49,255 bases of DNA from Pseudomonadota bacterium. Its GTDB lineage: Bacteria > Pseudomonadota > Gammaproteobacteria > Burkholderiales > Burkholderiaceae_C. Positions 1 through 10,970 of the stretch are shown here, one piece after another. The position numbers and the translations under genes are program-made. The stretch is taken from contig JAJZHH010000003.1 in the NCBI GenBank assembly GCA_021804595.1, forward strand, positions 1 to 49,255, given 5' to 3'. Within the stretch, counting starts at the first letter, position 1, and the number at the start of each line of letters is the position of its first letter. The notes under the pieces were generated by a model, which saw nothing but the letters and a program-made list of their open reading frames with translations, was not told the origin of the DNA and did not search any database.

Positions 1-162
<162 letters not shown>

Positions 163-486
163 TCAGCGTTGCAGCAGCGGCAGCTTGCCGGTCTTGCCGT
201 TCCATTCCTCGGCGTCGGCCAGCGCGGCCCGGCGCTTGGTGATGCTCGGCCATTGCCGCGCGAGCTCGGCGTTGAGGGCGGTGTACGACTGCTGGTCGGA
301 CGGAACGTCCTCTTCGGCGAAGATCGCGTTGGCCGGGCATTCCGGCACGCAGACCGCGCAATCGATGCATTCGTCCGGGTCGATGACGAGGAAGTTGGGG
401 CCTTCCCTGAAGCAATCGACCGGACAAACGTCGACGCAATCGGTGTATTTGCAGCGGATGCAATTCTCGGTCACGACAAAAGTCAT
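163..486 (-). CDS. fdxA: 7Fe-8S ferredoxin
   Basis: A 107-residue soluble electron carrier of the Azotobacter ferredoxin I (FdxA) type. The cysteine pattern is diagnostic. Cys9, Cys17 and Cys50 should bind the [3Fe-4S] cluster, and Cys21, Cys40, Cys43 and Cys46 the [4Fe-4S] cluster, each one residue later than in A. vinelandii FdI. Cys12 and Cys25 are extra. The C-terminal ~50 residues form the usual acidic/helical tail. It is upstream of, and probably co-transcribed with, the reductase at 1-147, its likely redox partner. A possible -10 hexamer (TACAAT on the minus strand, 522-527) lies about 35 bp upstream, without a clear -35. Confidence 0.93.
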   Translation of the reverse strand: MTFVVTENCIRCKYTDCVDVCPVDCFREGPNFLVIDPDECIDCAVCVPECPANAIFAEEDVPSDQQSYTALNAELARQWPSITKRRAALADAEEWNGKTGKLPLLQR

Positions 487-667
487 CGTTCAGCCCGTCG
501 TCTGGATGCGAAAAAGCCATCATTGTAAGGAGCTGCGGGGCTGCCGCTTCTTGCCCGATGTCAAGGCCGCGAGCAGCACAAGGCCTCGGCGATCGCGCGC
601 GCCGCGTGTACAGTGGCGCGCAGAGCGCGGCGCCGGGCGCACGCGTCCATTTCGAGGAGACCACCCG

Positions 668-2281
668 ATGTTCGGTTTGATGCAGCAGCACGGCTTGCTC
701 ATTTCCGGCCTGATCGAATACGCCGCGCGTTATCACGGCGACACCGAGATCGTCTCGCGGCGCGTCGAAGGCGACGTGCACCGCAGCGACTGGTCGACCG
801 TCGAGCGCCGCGCGCGCCGCGTCGCGCGGGTGCTCGACGCGCTCGAAGTCGCCGCCGGCGAGCGCGTCGGCACGCTGGCCTGGAACGGCTACCGCCATGT
901 CGAGCTGTACTACGGCGTGTCGGGCAGTGCGCGCGTGCTGCACATGCTGAACCCGCGGCTGCACGTCGACCAGATCGCCTGGATGATCAACCATGCCGAC
1001 GACAAGGTGCTGGCATTTGACGCCACCTTCGCGCCGATCGTGCAGGCGGTCGCGCCGCGCTGTCCTGGCGTGCGCGCGTGGATCGTGCTGGCCGACGCGG
1101 TGCCCGAGGACCTGCGTGCGATTCCCGGCATGCTGGCCTACGAGACGCTGCTCGCGGCGCAGGACGACCTTTACGTGTGGCCGGGTTTCGACGAGAACCT
1201 GGCGTCGTCGATGTGCTACACGAGCGGTACCACCGGCGACCCGAAAGCTGTGCTGTACAGCCACCGTTCGACGCTGCTGCACGCCTGGGGCGCGGCGCTG
1301 CCCGACGTGATGAACATCGGCGCGCGCGACGCGGTGCTGCCGGTGGTGCCGATGTTCCACGTCAACGCCTGGGGCATTCCCTACACCACGGCGATGGTCG
1401 GCGCCAAGCTGGTGCTGCCGGGCCCGGCGCTCGACGGCGCGTCGCTGTTCGCGCTGATGGACGCCGAGGGCGTCACGTTCGCCGCTGGCGTGCCGACGAT
1501 CTGGCTGGGGCTGCTCAATCAGATGCAGCACGAGGCGCGCAAGCCGCAAGCTTTGCGCAGCGTGATCATCGGCGGCGCCGCGGCGCCGGAGTCGATGATC
1601 GCCGCGTTCCAGGATCGCTGGGGTGTCGAGGTCCGCCATGCCTGGGGCATGACCGAAATGAGCCCGCTGGGAACCGTCTGCACCTTGAAGCACAAGCATC
1701 TGGCGCTGCCCGCAGCCCAGCGCATGGCGGTGCAGACCACGCAGGGCAGGCCGCTGTTCGGCATCGACGTGCGCGTGGTCGACGCCGACGGCCGCGACCT
1801 GCCGTGGGACGGCCGCGCGATGGGCGAACTGCTGGTGCGCGGGCCGTGGATCATGGCCGACTACTACCAGTCGGGCAAGCCCAGCCCGCTGCGCGACGGC
1901 TGGTTCCCGACCGGCGACGTCGTCACCATCGATCCCGACGGTTACGTGCGCATCACCGACCGCAGCAAGGACGTGATCAAGTCCGGCGGCGAATGGATCA
2001 GCTCGATCGAGATCGAGAACATCGCGATGGCGCACCCGGCGGTGGCGATGGCCGCGTGCGTCGCCGTGCCGCACCCGAAGTGGGACGAGCGGCCGCTGCT
2101 GGTCGTCGTGCGCAAGCCCGGCGCGACGCTCGAGGCCGCCGAACTGCTCGCGTTCTACGACGGCAAGGTCGCGAAATGGTGGGTGCCCGACGACGTACTG
2201 TTCGTCGACGCGATTCCGCTGGGCGCCACCGGCAAGATGTTGAAGAACCGGCTGCGCGAGCAACTGCTGCCGCGCGCCTGA
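668..2281 (+). CDS. Medium/long-chain fatty acyl-CoA ligase (AMP-binding, AlkK/DmdB-like)
   Basis: A 537-residue adenylate-forming enzyme that would activate a carboxylic acid to acyl-AMP and then acyl-CoA in the cytoplasm. The P-loop YTSGTTGDPK starts near residue 184, followed by HAWGMTEMSP (A5), FPTGD (A7), the hinge RSKDVIKSGGEW (A8) and the catalytic lysine in GATGKMLK near residue 524. The overall pattern resembles the AlkK/3-methylthiopropionyl-CoA ligase subgroup rather than classical FadD, so medium-chain or unusual acids are possible substrates. ATG at 668 is chosen because GAGGAG lies about 10 bp upstream; the frame is open further upstream but antisense to fdxA. It stands alone and is convergent with the YeeE/YedE pair. 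Confidence 0.88.
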   Translation: MFGLMQQHGLLISGLIEYAARYHGDTEIVSRRVEGDVHRSDWSTVERRARRVARVLDALEVAAGERVGTLAWNGYRHVELYYGVSGSARVLHMLNPRLHVDQIAWMINHADDKVLAFDATFAPIVQAVAPRCPGVRAWIVLADAVPEDLRAIPGMLAYETLLAAQDDLYVWPGFDENLASSMCYTSGTTGDPKAVLYSHRSTLLHAWGAALPDVMNIGARDAVLPVVPMFHVNAWGIPYTTAMVGAKLVLPGPALDGASLFALMDAEGVTFAAGVPTIWLGLLNQMQHEARKPQALRSVIIGGAAAPESMIAAFQDRWGVEVRHAWGMTEMSPLGTVCTLKHKHLALPAAQRMAVQTTQGRPLFGIDVRVVDADGRDLPWDGRAMGELLVRGPWIMADYYQSGKPSPLRDGWFPTGDVVTIDPDGYVRITDRSKDVIKSGGEWISSIEIENIAMAHPAVAMAACVAVPHPKWDERPLLVVVRKPGATLEAAELLAFYDGKVAKWWVPDDVLFVDAIPLGATGKMLKNRLREQLLPRA

Positions 2282-2295
2282 ACCGGCGGCGCCGC

Positions 2296-2730
2296 TCAGC
2301 GCGCTGCGGCGACCAGCCGCTGGCCGCGGCGCTGCCACGCGTCGAACGCGACCATGCCGCCGAGCATCGCGACGAAGAACAGGCTTTCCTGCCAGGTCGC
2401 CGCGCCGAGCATGGCCAGCGACGGCCCCGGGCACAGGCCGTCGAGGCCCCAGCCGACGCCGAACACCGCGCTGCCGACGATCAGCCGGCGGGTGATGCCG
2501 CGGCGCGGCGGGAACGCGATCGCGTCGCCGAGCAGCGCGTGGCGGCGGCGCGAGGCCAGCTGCAGCAGCGGCGCCGCGGTGGCGACCGCGGCGGCCATCA
2601 CCAGCAGCAGGCTGGGGTCCCACGGCCCGGCCGGATCGAGGAAGGCGAGCACCTTGTGCGCGTCGGTCATGCCCGACAGCAGCACGCCGAAGCCGAAGCC
2701 GGCACCGCACAGCAACGCGAGGACATTCAT
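2296..2730 (-). CDS. YeeE/YedE family membrane protein (second half-transporter)
   Basis: A 144-residue protein with about four membrane segments. It is the C-terminal-type partner of split YeeE/YedE (DUF395) transporters. Family landmarks are the glycine-rich GAGFGFGVLLSGM near the N-terminus and the cysteine-containing GLDGLCPGPS near residue 95. The family imports sulfur compounds; thiosulfate is established for E. coli YeeE, and conserved cysteines carry the sulfur. The ATG at 2730 follows a good AAGGAG. It lies 41 bp downstream of the sister subunit (2772-3209) on the same strand, so the two are one transcription unit. The substrate here is inferred to be thiosulfate or a related sulfane compound. 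Confidence 0.85.
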   Translation of the reverse strand: MNVLALLCGAGFGFGVLLSGMTDAHKVLAFLDPAGPWDPSLLLVMAAAVATAAPLLQLASRRRHALLGDAIAFPPRRGITRRLIVGSAVFGVGWGLDGLCPGPSLAMLGAATWQESLFFVAMLGGMVAFDAWQRRGQRLVAAAR

Positions 2731-2771
2731 TGTCTGGGTACTCCTTCGGGACGGGGCGAAAACTCGGGGCA

Positions 2772-3209
2772 TCAATGCAGGCGCAGCAGCGTCGCGGTGG
2801 CCATCGCGGTGGCCATGAAGGTCGCCACCGCGACCGCCGAGCGCAGCGACAGCCGCGACAGCCCGCACACGCCGTGGCCGCTGGCACAACCGGAGCCGAG
2901 CCGGGTGCCGAAGCCGACCAGCACGCCGGCGACCGCGATCAGCGCACCGTGGCTGCCGTGGTGCGCGCCGGGCACCGGTGCGAACGCGGCCCACGCCAGC
3001 GACGCCAGCACGATGCCGCCGAGGAAGGCGGCGCGCCACGCTGTGGGCCGCACGCCTCGGCGCAGTTCGTCGAGGGTGGCGCCGAGGATGCCGCTGATGC
3101 CGGCGATCTTGCCGCCGAGCAGGCCCAGCGCGCCGGCCGAAAGACCGATCAGCGCGCCGCCGGCCAACGCGGTCCATGGGGTGAAATGCTGCCAGTCGAC
3201 GTCGAACAT
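2772..3209 (-). CDS. YeeE/YedE family membrane protein (first half-transporter)
   Basis: A 145-residue membrane protein matching the N-terminal type of split YeeE/YedE transporters: a [21 protein letters not shown] segment early on and the hallmark cysteine motif [17 protein letters not shown] near residues 104-120. The two or three cysteines in that motif are those expected to relay sulfur. The start is set by AAGGAG (minus strand, 3215-3220) six bases before the ATG; an upstream-open frame is only antisense to the neighbouring gene. It is divergent from the persulfide-dioxygenase-like gene at 3327. This pairing is common in sulfide/persulfide-handling loci and supports a sulfur transport role. 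The 117-bp shared intergenic region carries an FNR box. Confidence 0.87.
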   Translation of the reverse strand: MFDVDWQHFTPWTALAGGALIGLSAGALGLLGGKIAGISGILGATLDELRRGVRPTAWRAAFLGGIVLASLAWAAFAPVPGAHHGSHGALIAVAGVLVGFGTRLGSGCASGHGVCGLSRLSLRSAVAVATFMATAMATATLLRLH

Positions 3210-3242
3210 GTAAGCTCCTTGCACATCGCGCTCGCGGCCGTC

Positions 3243-3256
3243 TTGACGGCGGTCAA
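3243..3256 (+). promoter_or_regulatory. FNR-type box upstream of the persulfide dioxygenase-like gene
   Basis: TTGACGGCGGTCAA is a perfect dyad with the FNR/ANR half-sites (TTGAY-N4-RTCAA). A TACAGT -10-like hexamer follows at 3280-3285. A class II FNR promoter with the box centred at -41.5 would start near 3291, about 36 bp before the ATG at 3327, so the geometry fits activation of the rightward gene. An effect on the leftward yeeE/yedE pair is possible, but the spacing is poor. The window encodes an FNR protein with the matching recognition residues. Confidence 0.65.
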
Positions 3257-3326
3257 TGCGCCTTCTCATATATGCCCAGTACAGTATCAGAATCACTTGA
3301 TTACTGCGATCCTGGGAGATACCCGC

Positions 3327-4208
3327 ATGAGTACTTCGAACGAAGCGTCCGGCAAGCCCCAGGTGCAGACCTGGTTCCATCAGGCCAGCTTCACCGCGTG
3401 CCACTGCATCGTCGATGCGGACAGTGGCCATTGCGCGGTGGTCGACAGCGTGCTCGATTTTGATGCAGCCTCCGGGCGCACGCGCACGACCTTCGCCGAC
3501 GGCGTCGCCGAATTCATCGAGCAGCGCGGGCTGACGCTGGACTGGCTGCTGGAGACGCATGCGCACGCCGACCACCTGTCGGCGGCGCCTTACCTGAAGG
3601 CGCGCTGCGGCGGCCGCATCGCGATCGGCGAGCACATCCGCGACGTGCAGCAGGTGTTCCGCGGGCTGTTCAACGATGCGTCGATCCCGCTCGACGGCAG
3701 CCCGTTCGACCAGTTGTTCGCCGACGGCGAGCGCTTCACCATCGGCACGCTGCAGGCGCAGGTCATGCATACCCCGGGCCATACGCCGGCGTGCGTGGTC
3801 TACCGCGTCGGCGACTGCGCCTTCGTCGGCGACACCCTGTTCATGCCCGATTACGGCACCGCGCGCTGCGACTTCCCCGGCGGCGACGCGCACCAGCTGT
3901 ATCAGTCGGTGCAGAGGATTTTCGCGCTGCCGGCCGAGACCCGGCTGTACCTGTGTCACGACTACATGCCCGGCGGCCGCGAGGTGCGCTGGAGCTGCAC
4001 GGTGGCCGAGCAGCGCCAGCGCAATGTGCAGATCCACGAAGGCATCGACGAGGACGCATTCGTCGCCTTCCGCCGGCAGCGCGACGCCACGCTGAGCATG
4101 CCGGCATTGATGCTGCCGGCGGTGCAGGTCAACGTCCGCGCCGGCGAAATGCCGCCGGCGGAAAGCAATGGCGTCAGCTACCTGAAGCTGCCGATCAACG
4201 CGCTGTAG
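3327..4208 (+). CDS. MBL-fold persulfide dioxygenase-like protein (Blh/ETHE1-like)
   Basis: A 293-residue metallo-beta-lactamase-fold protein with the single-iron dioxygenase pattern. It shows THAHADHL (residues ~76-83), HTPGHT (~147), GDTLF (~168) and LCHDY (~209), supplying the His/Asp metal ligands. This arrangement matches ETHE1/Blh proteins, which oxidise glutathione persulfide to sulfite, and not zinc beta-lactamases. ATG 3327 is preceded by GGGAG; the frame is open upstream without coding character. Its divergent neighbours are sulfur transporters, and an FNR box sits in the promoter, so a role in sulfane-sulfur detoxification at low oxygen is plausible. No rhodanese domain is present, unlike some Blh fusions. 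Confidence 0.85.
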   Translation: MSTSNEASGKPQVQTWFHQASFTACHCIVDADSGHCAVVDSVLDFDAASGRTRTTFADGVAEFIEQRGLTLDWLLETHAHADHLSAAPYLKARCGGRIAIGEHIRDVQQVFRGLFNDASIPLDGSPFDQLFADGERFTIGTLQAQVMHTPGHTPACVVYRVGDCAFVGDTLFMPDYGTARCDFPGGDAHQLYQSVQRIFALPAETRLYLCHDYMPGGREVRWSCTVAEQRQRNVQIHEGIDEDAFVAFRRQRDATLSMPALMLPAVQVNVRAGEMPPAESNGVSYLKLPINAL

Positions 4209-4284
4209 CCTCGCACGCCGCCGCGGCGCTTGTGGGATCATTGAACGCGTCGCCGGCCGCTCCTGCGCCGGCCGGGAGACGCGC

Positions 4285-5637
4285 GTGCAGCTTGAACTGG
4301 CGGAACTGATCGGCGCGCTGAGCCAGGCGCTGGACATCACCGAAGGGCAGCCGCCCGGTCACTGCCTGCGCTGCGCGATGCTGGGCATGGCGCTGGCCGA
4401 CGAACTCGGCGTCGCCGCGGCGCCGCGGCGCGAGCTCTACTACACGCTGCTGCTCAAGGACCTCGGCTGCAGCTCGAATGCCGCGCGCATCTGCGAGCTG
4501 TACCTGACCGACGACCTCAGTTTCAAGCGCGACTTCAAGCGCGTCGGTGATTCGCTGCCGCAGGTCGTGCGTTTCGTGCTGGACCACACCGGGCTGCAGG
4601 CGCCGCTGGCCGAGCGCTTCCGCGCCACGCTGGAGATCTTCCAGCACGGCGGCGAGATCGCCACCGAACTGATTCGCACGCGCTGCCAGCGCGGCGCGGA
4701 AATCGCGCGCCGGCTGCGTTTCGACGAGGCGGTCGCGCTCGGTGTGCACGGACTCGATGAGCACTGGGACGGCAGTGGTCGCCCCGAGGGGCTGGCCGGC
4801 GACGCGATCCCCCTGGCCGCTCGTGTGGCCTTGCTGGCGCAGGTCGCCGACGTGTTCCATACCGCTGGCGGACCCGACGCGGCGCTGGCCGAGCTCAGGT
4901 TGCGGCGCGGGCGCTGGTTCGATCCGGCGCTGGTCGACGCGTTCTTGCGTGCCGCCGCGCGCGACGGCTTCTGGGACGCGCTGCGCGCCGACGGCCTGGC
5001 CGAGCGCGTGCGCGGGCTCGAGCCCGAGCGCGGCAGCGTGGTGCTGGACGACGACTACCTCGACGAAATCGCCGCCGCGTTCGGCAGCATCATCGACGCC
5101 AAGAGTCCGTATACCGCGGGGCACAGCAGCCGCGTCGCGCTGTACGCCGACCTGCTTGCCGAGCGGCTCGGCCTCGATGCGTCGCGTCGGCGCTGGCTGC
5201 GCCGCGGCGCGCTGCTTCACGATCTGGGCAAGCTCGGCGTCAGCAATGCGGTGCTCGACAAGCCGGCGGCGCTGAGCGCCGAGGAGTGGGAAGCGGTGCG
5301 CATGCATCCGGTCTACACCGAGCGCATCCTCGGCGCGCTGGCGCCGTTCGCCGAGCTGGCCCTGGTCGCCGGCGCGCACCACGAACGGCTCGACGGCGGC
5401 GGCTATCCGCGCGGCCTGCGCGGCGACGCGATCGCGCTGGAGACGCGCATCATCACCACCGCCGACGTGTTCGACGCGATCTCGGCCGAGCGTCCCTACC
5501 GCGGCGCGGTGCCGCTGCCGCAGACGCTGCAGCTGATGCGACGCATGGTCGGCAGCGCGCTCGACGCGCGTTGCGTCGACGCGCTCGACGCCGTCGTCGA
5601 AGGCTTGCAGCCGGCGCCGGCCGGCACATTAAACTGA
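4285..5637 (+). CDS. Tandem HD-GYP protein, probable cyclic-di-GMP phosphodiesterase
   Basis: A 450-residue protein with two HD-GYP-like halves. The C-terminal half is canonical: LLHDLGKLG (residues ~309-317), the [11 protein letters not shown] signature (~365-375), and a helical end, as in enzymes that hydrolyse cyclic di-GMP. The N-terminal half repeats the plan but has lost key residues. The HD dyad reads KD in LLKDLG (~55), and GYP reads GRP in [12 protein letters not shown]. It is therefore probably a non-catalytic or regulatory copy. No sensor domain or membrane segment is seen. The start is GTG at 4285 with GGGAG 8-12 bp upstream. It sits 27 bp before tex and could be co-transcribed with it. 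Confidence 0.86.
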   Translation: MQLELAELIGALSQALDITEGQPPGHCLRCAMLGMALADELGVAAAPRRELYYTLLLKDLGCSSNAARICELYLTDDLSFKRDFKRVGDSLPQVVRFVLDHTGLQAPLAERFRATLEIFQHGGEIATELIRTRCQRGAEIARRLRFDEAVALGVHGLDEHWDGSGRPEGLAGDAIPLAARVALLAQVADVFHTAGGPDAALAELRLRRGRWFDPALVDAFLRAAARDGFWDALRADGLAERVRGLEPERGSVVLDDDYLDEIAAAFGSIIDAKSPYTAGHSSRVALYADLLAERLGLDASRRRWLRRGALLHDLGKLGVSNAVLDKPAALSAEEWEAVRMHPVYTERILGALAPFAELALVAGAHHERLDGGGYPRGLRGDAIALETRIITTADVFDAISAERPYRGAVPLPQTLQLMRRMVGSALDARCVDALDAVVEGLQPAPAGTLN

Positions 5638-5664
5638 CCGGCTTTTTGCAGCTGAGATCGACGG

Positions 5665-8052
<2,388 letters not shown>

Positions 8053-8084
8053 CCCGGATCAACGGCGGGCAGTATCGAATTTCC

Positions 8085-8126
8085 TTGATACAACGCAACA
8101 AGGCTGCTGACCCGCGCCCCTAGGAT
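8085..8126 (+). promoter_or_regulatory. Candidate weak FNR-like site and -10 hexamer before ccoI
   Basis: TTGATACAACGCAA (8085-8098) has one perfect FNR half-site and a 3/5 second half. A TAGGAT hexamer lies at 8121-8126. If the box were centred at -41.5, the transcript would start at 8133, exactly the A of the ccoI ATG, giving a leaderless mRNA. However, AGGA at 8122-8125 can also be read as a Shine-Dalgarno. The call rests on spacing alone. Confidence 0.35.
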
Positions 8127-8132
8127 GGCGCG

Positions 8133-10613
8133 ATGACCCAGGCCGCATCCTTCGCGCTCGCCTCCGAGGCGGCCGCGCCCGACGTCGACGTCTGTCACCA
8201 TTGCGGCGCGCCGCTGCCGCAGCCGCCGGTGCGCGCCGAGGTCGCCGGCCAGGCCCAGCTGTTCTGCTGCGGTGGCTGCGCGGCCGCGGCGCAGGTCATC
8301 ACCGAAGGCGGTCTGTGCGCCTATTACGACCGCCGCGACGCCGCCGGACTGCCCGCGCTGCCCGAGGCCGACATCGCGCGCCTGCGCGAGCAGTGGGGCG
8401 CGCTGGCCGACCACGACTTCCTCGCCGCGTTCGCCACCGACCTCGGCGCCGGCGTCTGGCGCACGCTGGTCGCGGTCGAGGGCATACACTGCGGCGCCTG
8501 CGTCTGGCTGATCGAGCACCACCTCGGCCGCATTCCCGGCGTACGCACCGCCGCGGTCAATTACGCGACGCGACGCGTGCTGCTCGAATGGGACGACACG
8601 CGCGTGCACCTGGGCGAGTTGCTCGAGGCGATGGCGCGCATCGGCTACAAGCCGTCGCCGAACGTGCGCCACGCCAGCGAAGTGCAGCAGCGGCGGGCGC
8701 AGCGCTACGCGGTGCTGCGCACGCTCGTCGCCTGGCTGGCGATGATGCAGGTGATGATGTTGGCAATGCCGAGCTACTTCTCGGCCGGGTCGATGAACGC
8801 AGCCGAGACCGGGATCTTCCGCTGGGCCAGCATGTCGATCACGCTGCCGGCGCTGCTGTTCTCGGGCTGGACCTTCATTCAAGGCTGCTGGCGCGACCTG
8901 CGCATGCGTCGCCTGGGCATGGACGTGCCGGTCGTGCTCGGGCTGTGGGGCGCGTTCGCGGTCAGCTGCGTCAGCGTCGTGCGCGGCAGCGGGCCGGTGT
9001 ACTTCGATTCGGTCACGATGTTTCTCGCGCTGCTGCTGTCGGCGCGGCTGATCGAGGCCAGTCTGCGCCAGCGCAGCACCCACGCGGCCGACGAACTGAT
9101 CGAGCAGCTGCCGGCGGCGGTGCGCCGACGCGAGCCCGACGGCCAGTGGCAAAGCGTCGCGATCACGCGGCTGCGCGCCGGCGACGTCGTGCAGGTGCCC
9201 AGCGCCAGCCTGGTGCCGGTCGACGGCATCGTGCTCGACGGCAGCAGTCACACGCTGGAGGCACTGCTGACCGGCGAGGCCGACGCGGTGGCCAAGGAGC
9301 CCGGCGACGCGGTGCTGGCCGGCAGCATGAACGTCGACTCGCCGCTGGTCGTGCGCGCCGAGCGCGCCGGCCAGGGCACGCGCATCGCGCAGATGGTCGA
9401 GCTGATGAACGGCGCGCTGCTGCACAAGCCGCGCGCGGCGCGGCTGGCCGACGTTGCCGCACACTGGTTCACGCTGGTGCTGCTGGCGATCGCCGCCGCC
9501 ACCGCGCTGCTGTGGTGGTGGCTCGACCCGGCGCGTATCGCGCCGGCGATGATCGCGGTGCTGGTCGTGAGCTGCCCGTGCGCGCTGTCGCTGGCGGTGC
9601 CGGCCACGCTGGCCGCGGCGACGGCAAGGCTGTCGCGCGCCGGCGTGCTCATCGCGCGCGGCCACGCGCTCGACGCGGTCGCGTCGGTGCAGGCCTGGGT
9701 GTTCGACAAGACCGGCACGTTGACCTGCGGCCAGGCCGAGCAGGTCCGCGTGGTCTGGTGCCGCGAAGGCTTGAGCGCCGACGACGCGCTGGCGCGCGCG
9801 TGCGCGCTGGAGCAGGGCGTGCGCCATCCGCTGGCGCTGGCGCTGCTGGCGCAGGCCGCCGCACGCGGCTTGTCCTTGCCGGGGGCCGCCGACGTACGCG
9901 TGCTGCCCGGCGAAGGCGTGGTCGGTCGCGTCGATGGCCGGTTGCTGCGCATCGGCCGGCCGCGGCAGGCGCCGCGCGCGGTCGATGCGCAGGCGACGAC
10001 CCTGGAGCTGTCGTCGCTCGACGACGACGCCGTGCTGGCGCGCATCGAAATCGCCGAGACCTTGCGTCCGGGGGCGGCCGAAGCGGTCGCGGCGCTGGCC
10101 GCCGGCGGTGCGCGCCTCGAGCTGCTCAGCGGGGATCAGCCCGAGCGGGCCCGGGCGTGGGCCGATCGCGTCGGCATCGCCCAGGCCTCCGGGGCGATGC
10201 TGCCGCAGGACAAGCTGGCGCGCGTGCGCGCGCTGCAGGCGCAGGGCCTGCGCGTGGCGATGGTCGGCGACGGCGTCAACGACGCGCCGACGCTGGGCGC
10301 GGCCGACGTGTCGGTGAGTTTTGCCAACGCGGCGCCGATCGCGCGCGCCGGCGCCGACGTCGTGCTCGCGTTCGACGACATGCGCGTGCTGCCGCTGCTG
10401 GTCGAGATGGCGCGCCGCGCGCAGCGTGTGATGCGGCAGAACCTGGCCTGGGCGGTGCTGTACAACGCGGTGTTCGTGCCGCTGGCGGTGGCCGGCCGCA
10501 TCACGCCGCTGTGGGCCGCCGCCGGCATGAGCGCGTCGTCGCTGCTGGTCGTGCTCAATTCGGCCAGACTGGTCTGGCTGCGAACGAAGGACGGGTCATG
10601 GACTCCGCATTGA
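8133..10613 (+). CDS. ccoI: Copper-translocating P1B-type ATPase for cbb3 oxidase assembly
   Basis: An 826-residue P1B ATPase of the FixI/CcoI type. The cytoplasmic N-terminus has a cysteine-rich metal site (CHHCG, CCGGC) followed by a heavy-metal-associated domain with GIHCGAC. Membrane helices follow, with the copper-pore motif CPC near residue 481, the phosphorylation site DKTGTLT near residue 525, the actuator LTGEA, an HP dipeptide in the N-domain, and GDGVNDAPTL. CcoI exports Cu(I) across the inner membrane for the CuB centre of cytochrome cbb3 oxidase. The downstream ccoS overlaps its 3' end by 16 bp, and ccoNOQP follows. ATG 8133 is chosen by fit to the family; initiation signals are discussed at 8085-8126. 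Confidence 0.95.
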   Translation: MTQAASFALASEAAAPDVDVCHHCGAPLPQPPVRAEVAGQAQLFCCGGCAAAAQVITEGGLCAYYDRRDAAGLPALPEADIARLREQWGALADHDFLAAFATDLGAGVWRTLVAVEGIHCGACVWLIEHHLGRIPGVRTAAVNYATRRVLLEWDDTRVHLGELLEAMARIGYKPSPNVRHASEVQQRRAQRYAVLRTLVAWLAMMQVMMLAMPSYFSAGSMNAAETGIFRWASMSITLPALLFSGWTFIQGCWRDLRMRRLGMDVPVVLGLWGAFAVSCVSVVRGSGPVYFDSVTMFLALLLSARLIEASLRQRSTHAADELIEQLPAAVRRREPDGQWQSVAITRLRAGDVVQVPSASLVPVDGIVLDGSSHTLEALLTGEADAVAKEPGDAVLAGSMNVDSPLVVRAERAGQGTRIAQMVELMNGALLHKPRAARLADVAAHWFTLVLLAIAAATALLWWWLDPARIAPAMIAVLVVSCPCALSLAVPATLAAATARLSRAGVLIARGHALDAVASVQAWVFDKTGTLTCGQAEQVRVVWCREGLSADDALARACALEQGVRHPLALALLAQAAARGLSLPGAADVRVLPGEGVVGRVDGRLLRIGRPRQAPRAVDAQATTLELSSLDDDAVLARIEIAETLRPGAAEAVAALAAGGARLELLSGDQPERARAWADRVGIAQASGAMLPQDKLARVRALQAQGLRVAMVGDGVNDAPTLGAADVSVSFANAAPIARAGADVVLAFDDMRVLPLLVEMARRAQRVMRQNLAWAVLYNAVFVPLAVAGRITPLWAAAGMSASSLLVVLNSARLVWLRTKDGSWTPH

Positions 10614-10819
10614 TCGTGCTGATCCCGATCAGCGTCGCCGTGGTCGGCCTGATCGTGCTGCTGCTGTGGTGGGCCGCGCGCAGCGGCCAGTTCGACGACA
10701 TGGAAGGTCCGGCGCACGCGATCCTGATGGACGACGATACGCCGCACACCGCCGAAGCATCGCCCATTGTCGACAAGCCGGGGGCAGAGAACGCTGACGA
10801 CGCGCAAAAAACCCCCTGA
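10598..10819 (+). CDS. ccoS: cbb3 oxidase maturation protein CcoS
   Basis: A 73-residue protein with one N-terminal membrane helix (IVLIPISVAVVGLIVLLLWW) followed by SGQFDDMEGPAHAILMDDD, the conserved CcoS signature. CcoS is needed to insert haem and copper cofactors into CcoN. It overlaps the end of ccoI by 16 bp, indicating translational coupling. The C-terminal ~25 residues are acidic and poorly conserved. It is the last gene before the ccoN promoter region. Confidence 0.93.
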   Translation: MDSALIVLIPISVAVVGLIVLLLWWAARSGQFDDMEGPAHAILMDDDTPHTAEASPIVDKPGAENADDAQKTP

Positions 10820-10821
10820 AA

Positions 10822-10838
10822 CCATGCCTTGGGTATGG
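10822..10838 (+). terminator. Possible weak terminator hairpin after ccoS
   Basis: CCATGCC, a TTG loop and GGTATGG can form a 7-bp stem with one G-T pair, directly after the ccoS stop and followed by CTTCT. The stem is short and the T-tract poor, so termination would be partial at best. Confidence 0.3.
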
Positions 10839-10852
10839 CTTCTAAATGCTAC

Positions 10853-10894
10853 TTGACGCAAGTCAATCGTGAGGGTGTGCCCCTCAGCTAACTT
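10853..10894 (+). promoter_or_regulatory. FNR-dependent ccoNOQP promoter
   Basis: TTGACGCAAGTCAA at 10853-10866 is a perfect FNR dyad with the same TTGAC/GTCAA half-sites as the box at 3243. With class II geometry (centre at -41.5) transcription would start near 10901, and TAACTT at 10889-10894 then sits exactly at the -10 position. The ccoN ATG is 70 bp further on, with GGAG just before it. FNR/ANR control of cbb3 operons is well established in proteobacteria. Confidence 0.8.
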
Positions 10895-10970
10895 GGCGGC
10901 CGATGGCTGCGCGTGCATCGCGCGCGCGGTTTTCGCTTAGGGAGCTTCGACCGGTTCGACTGGAGATGAC

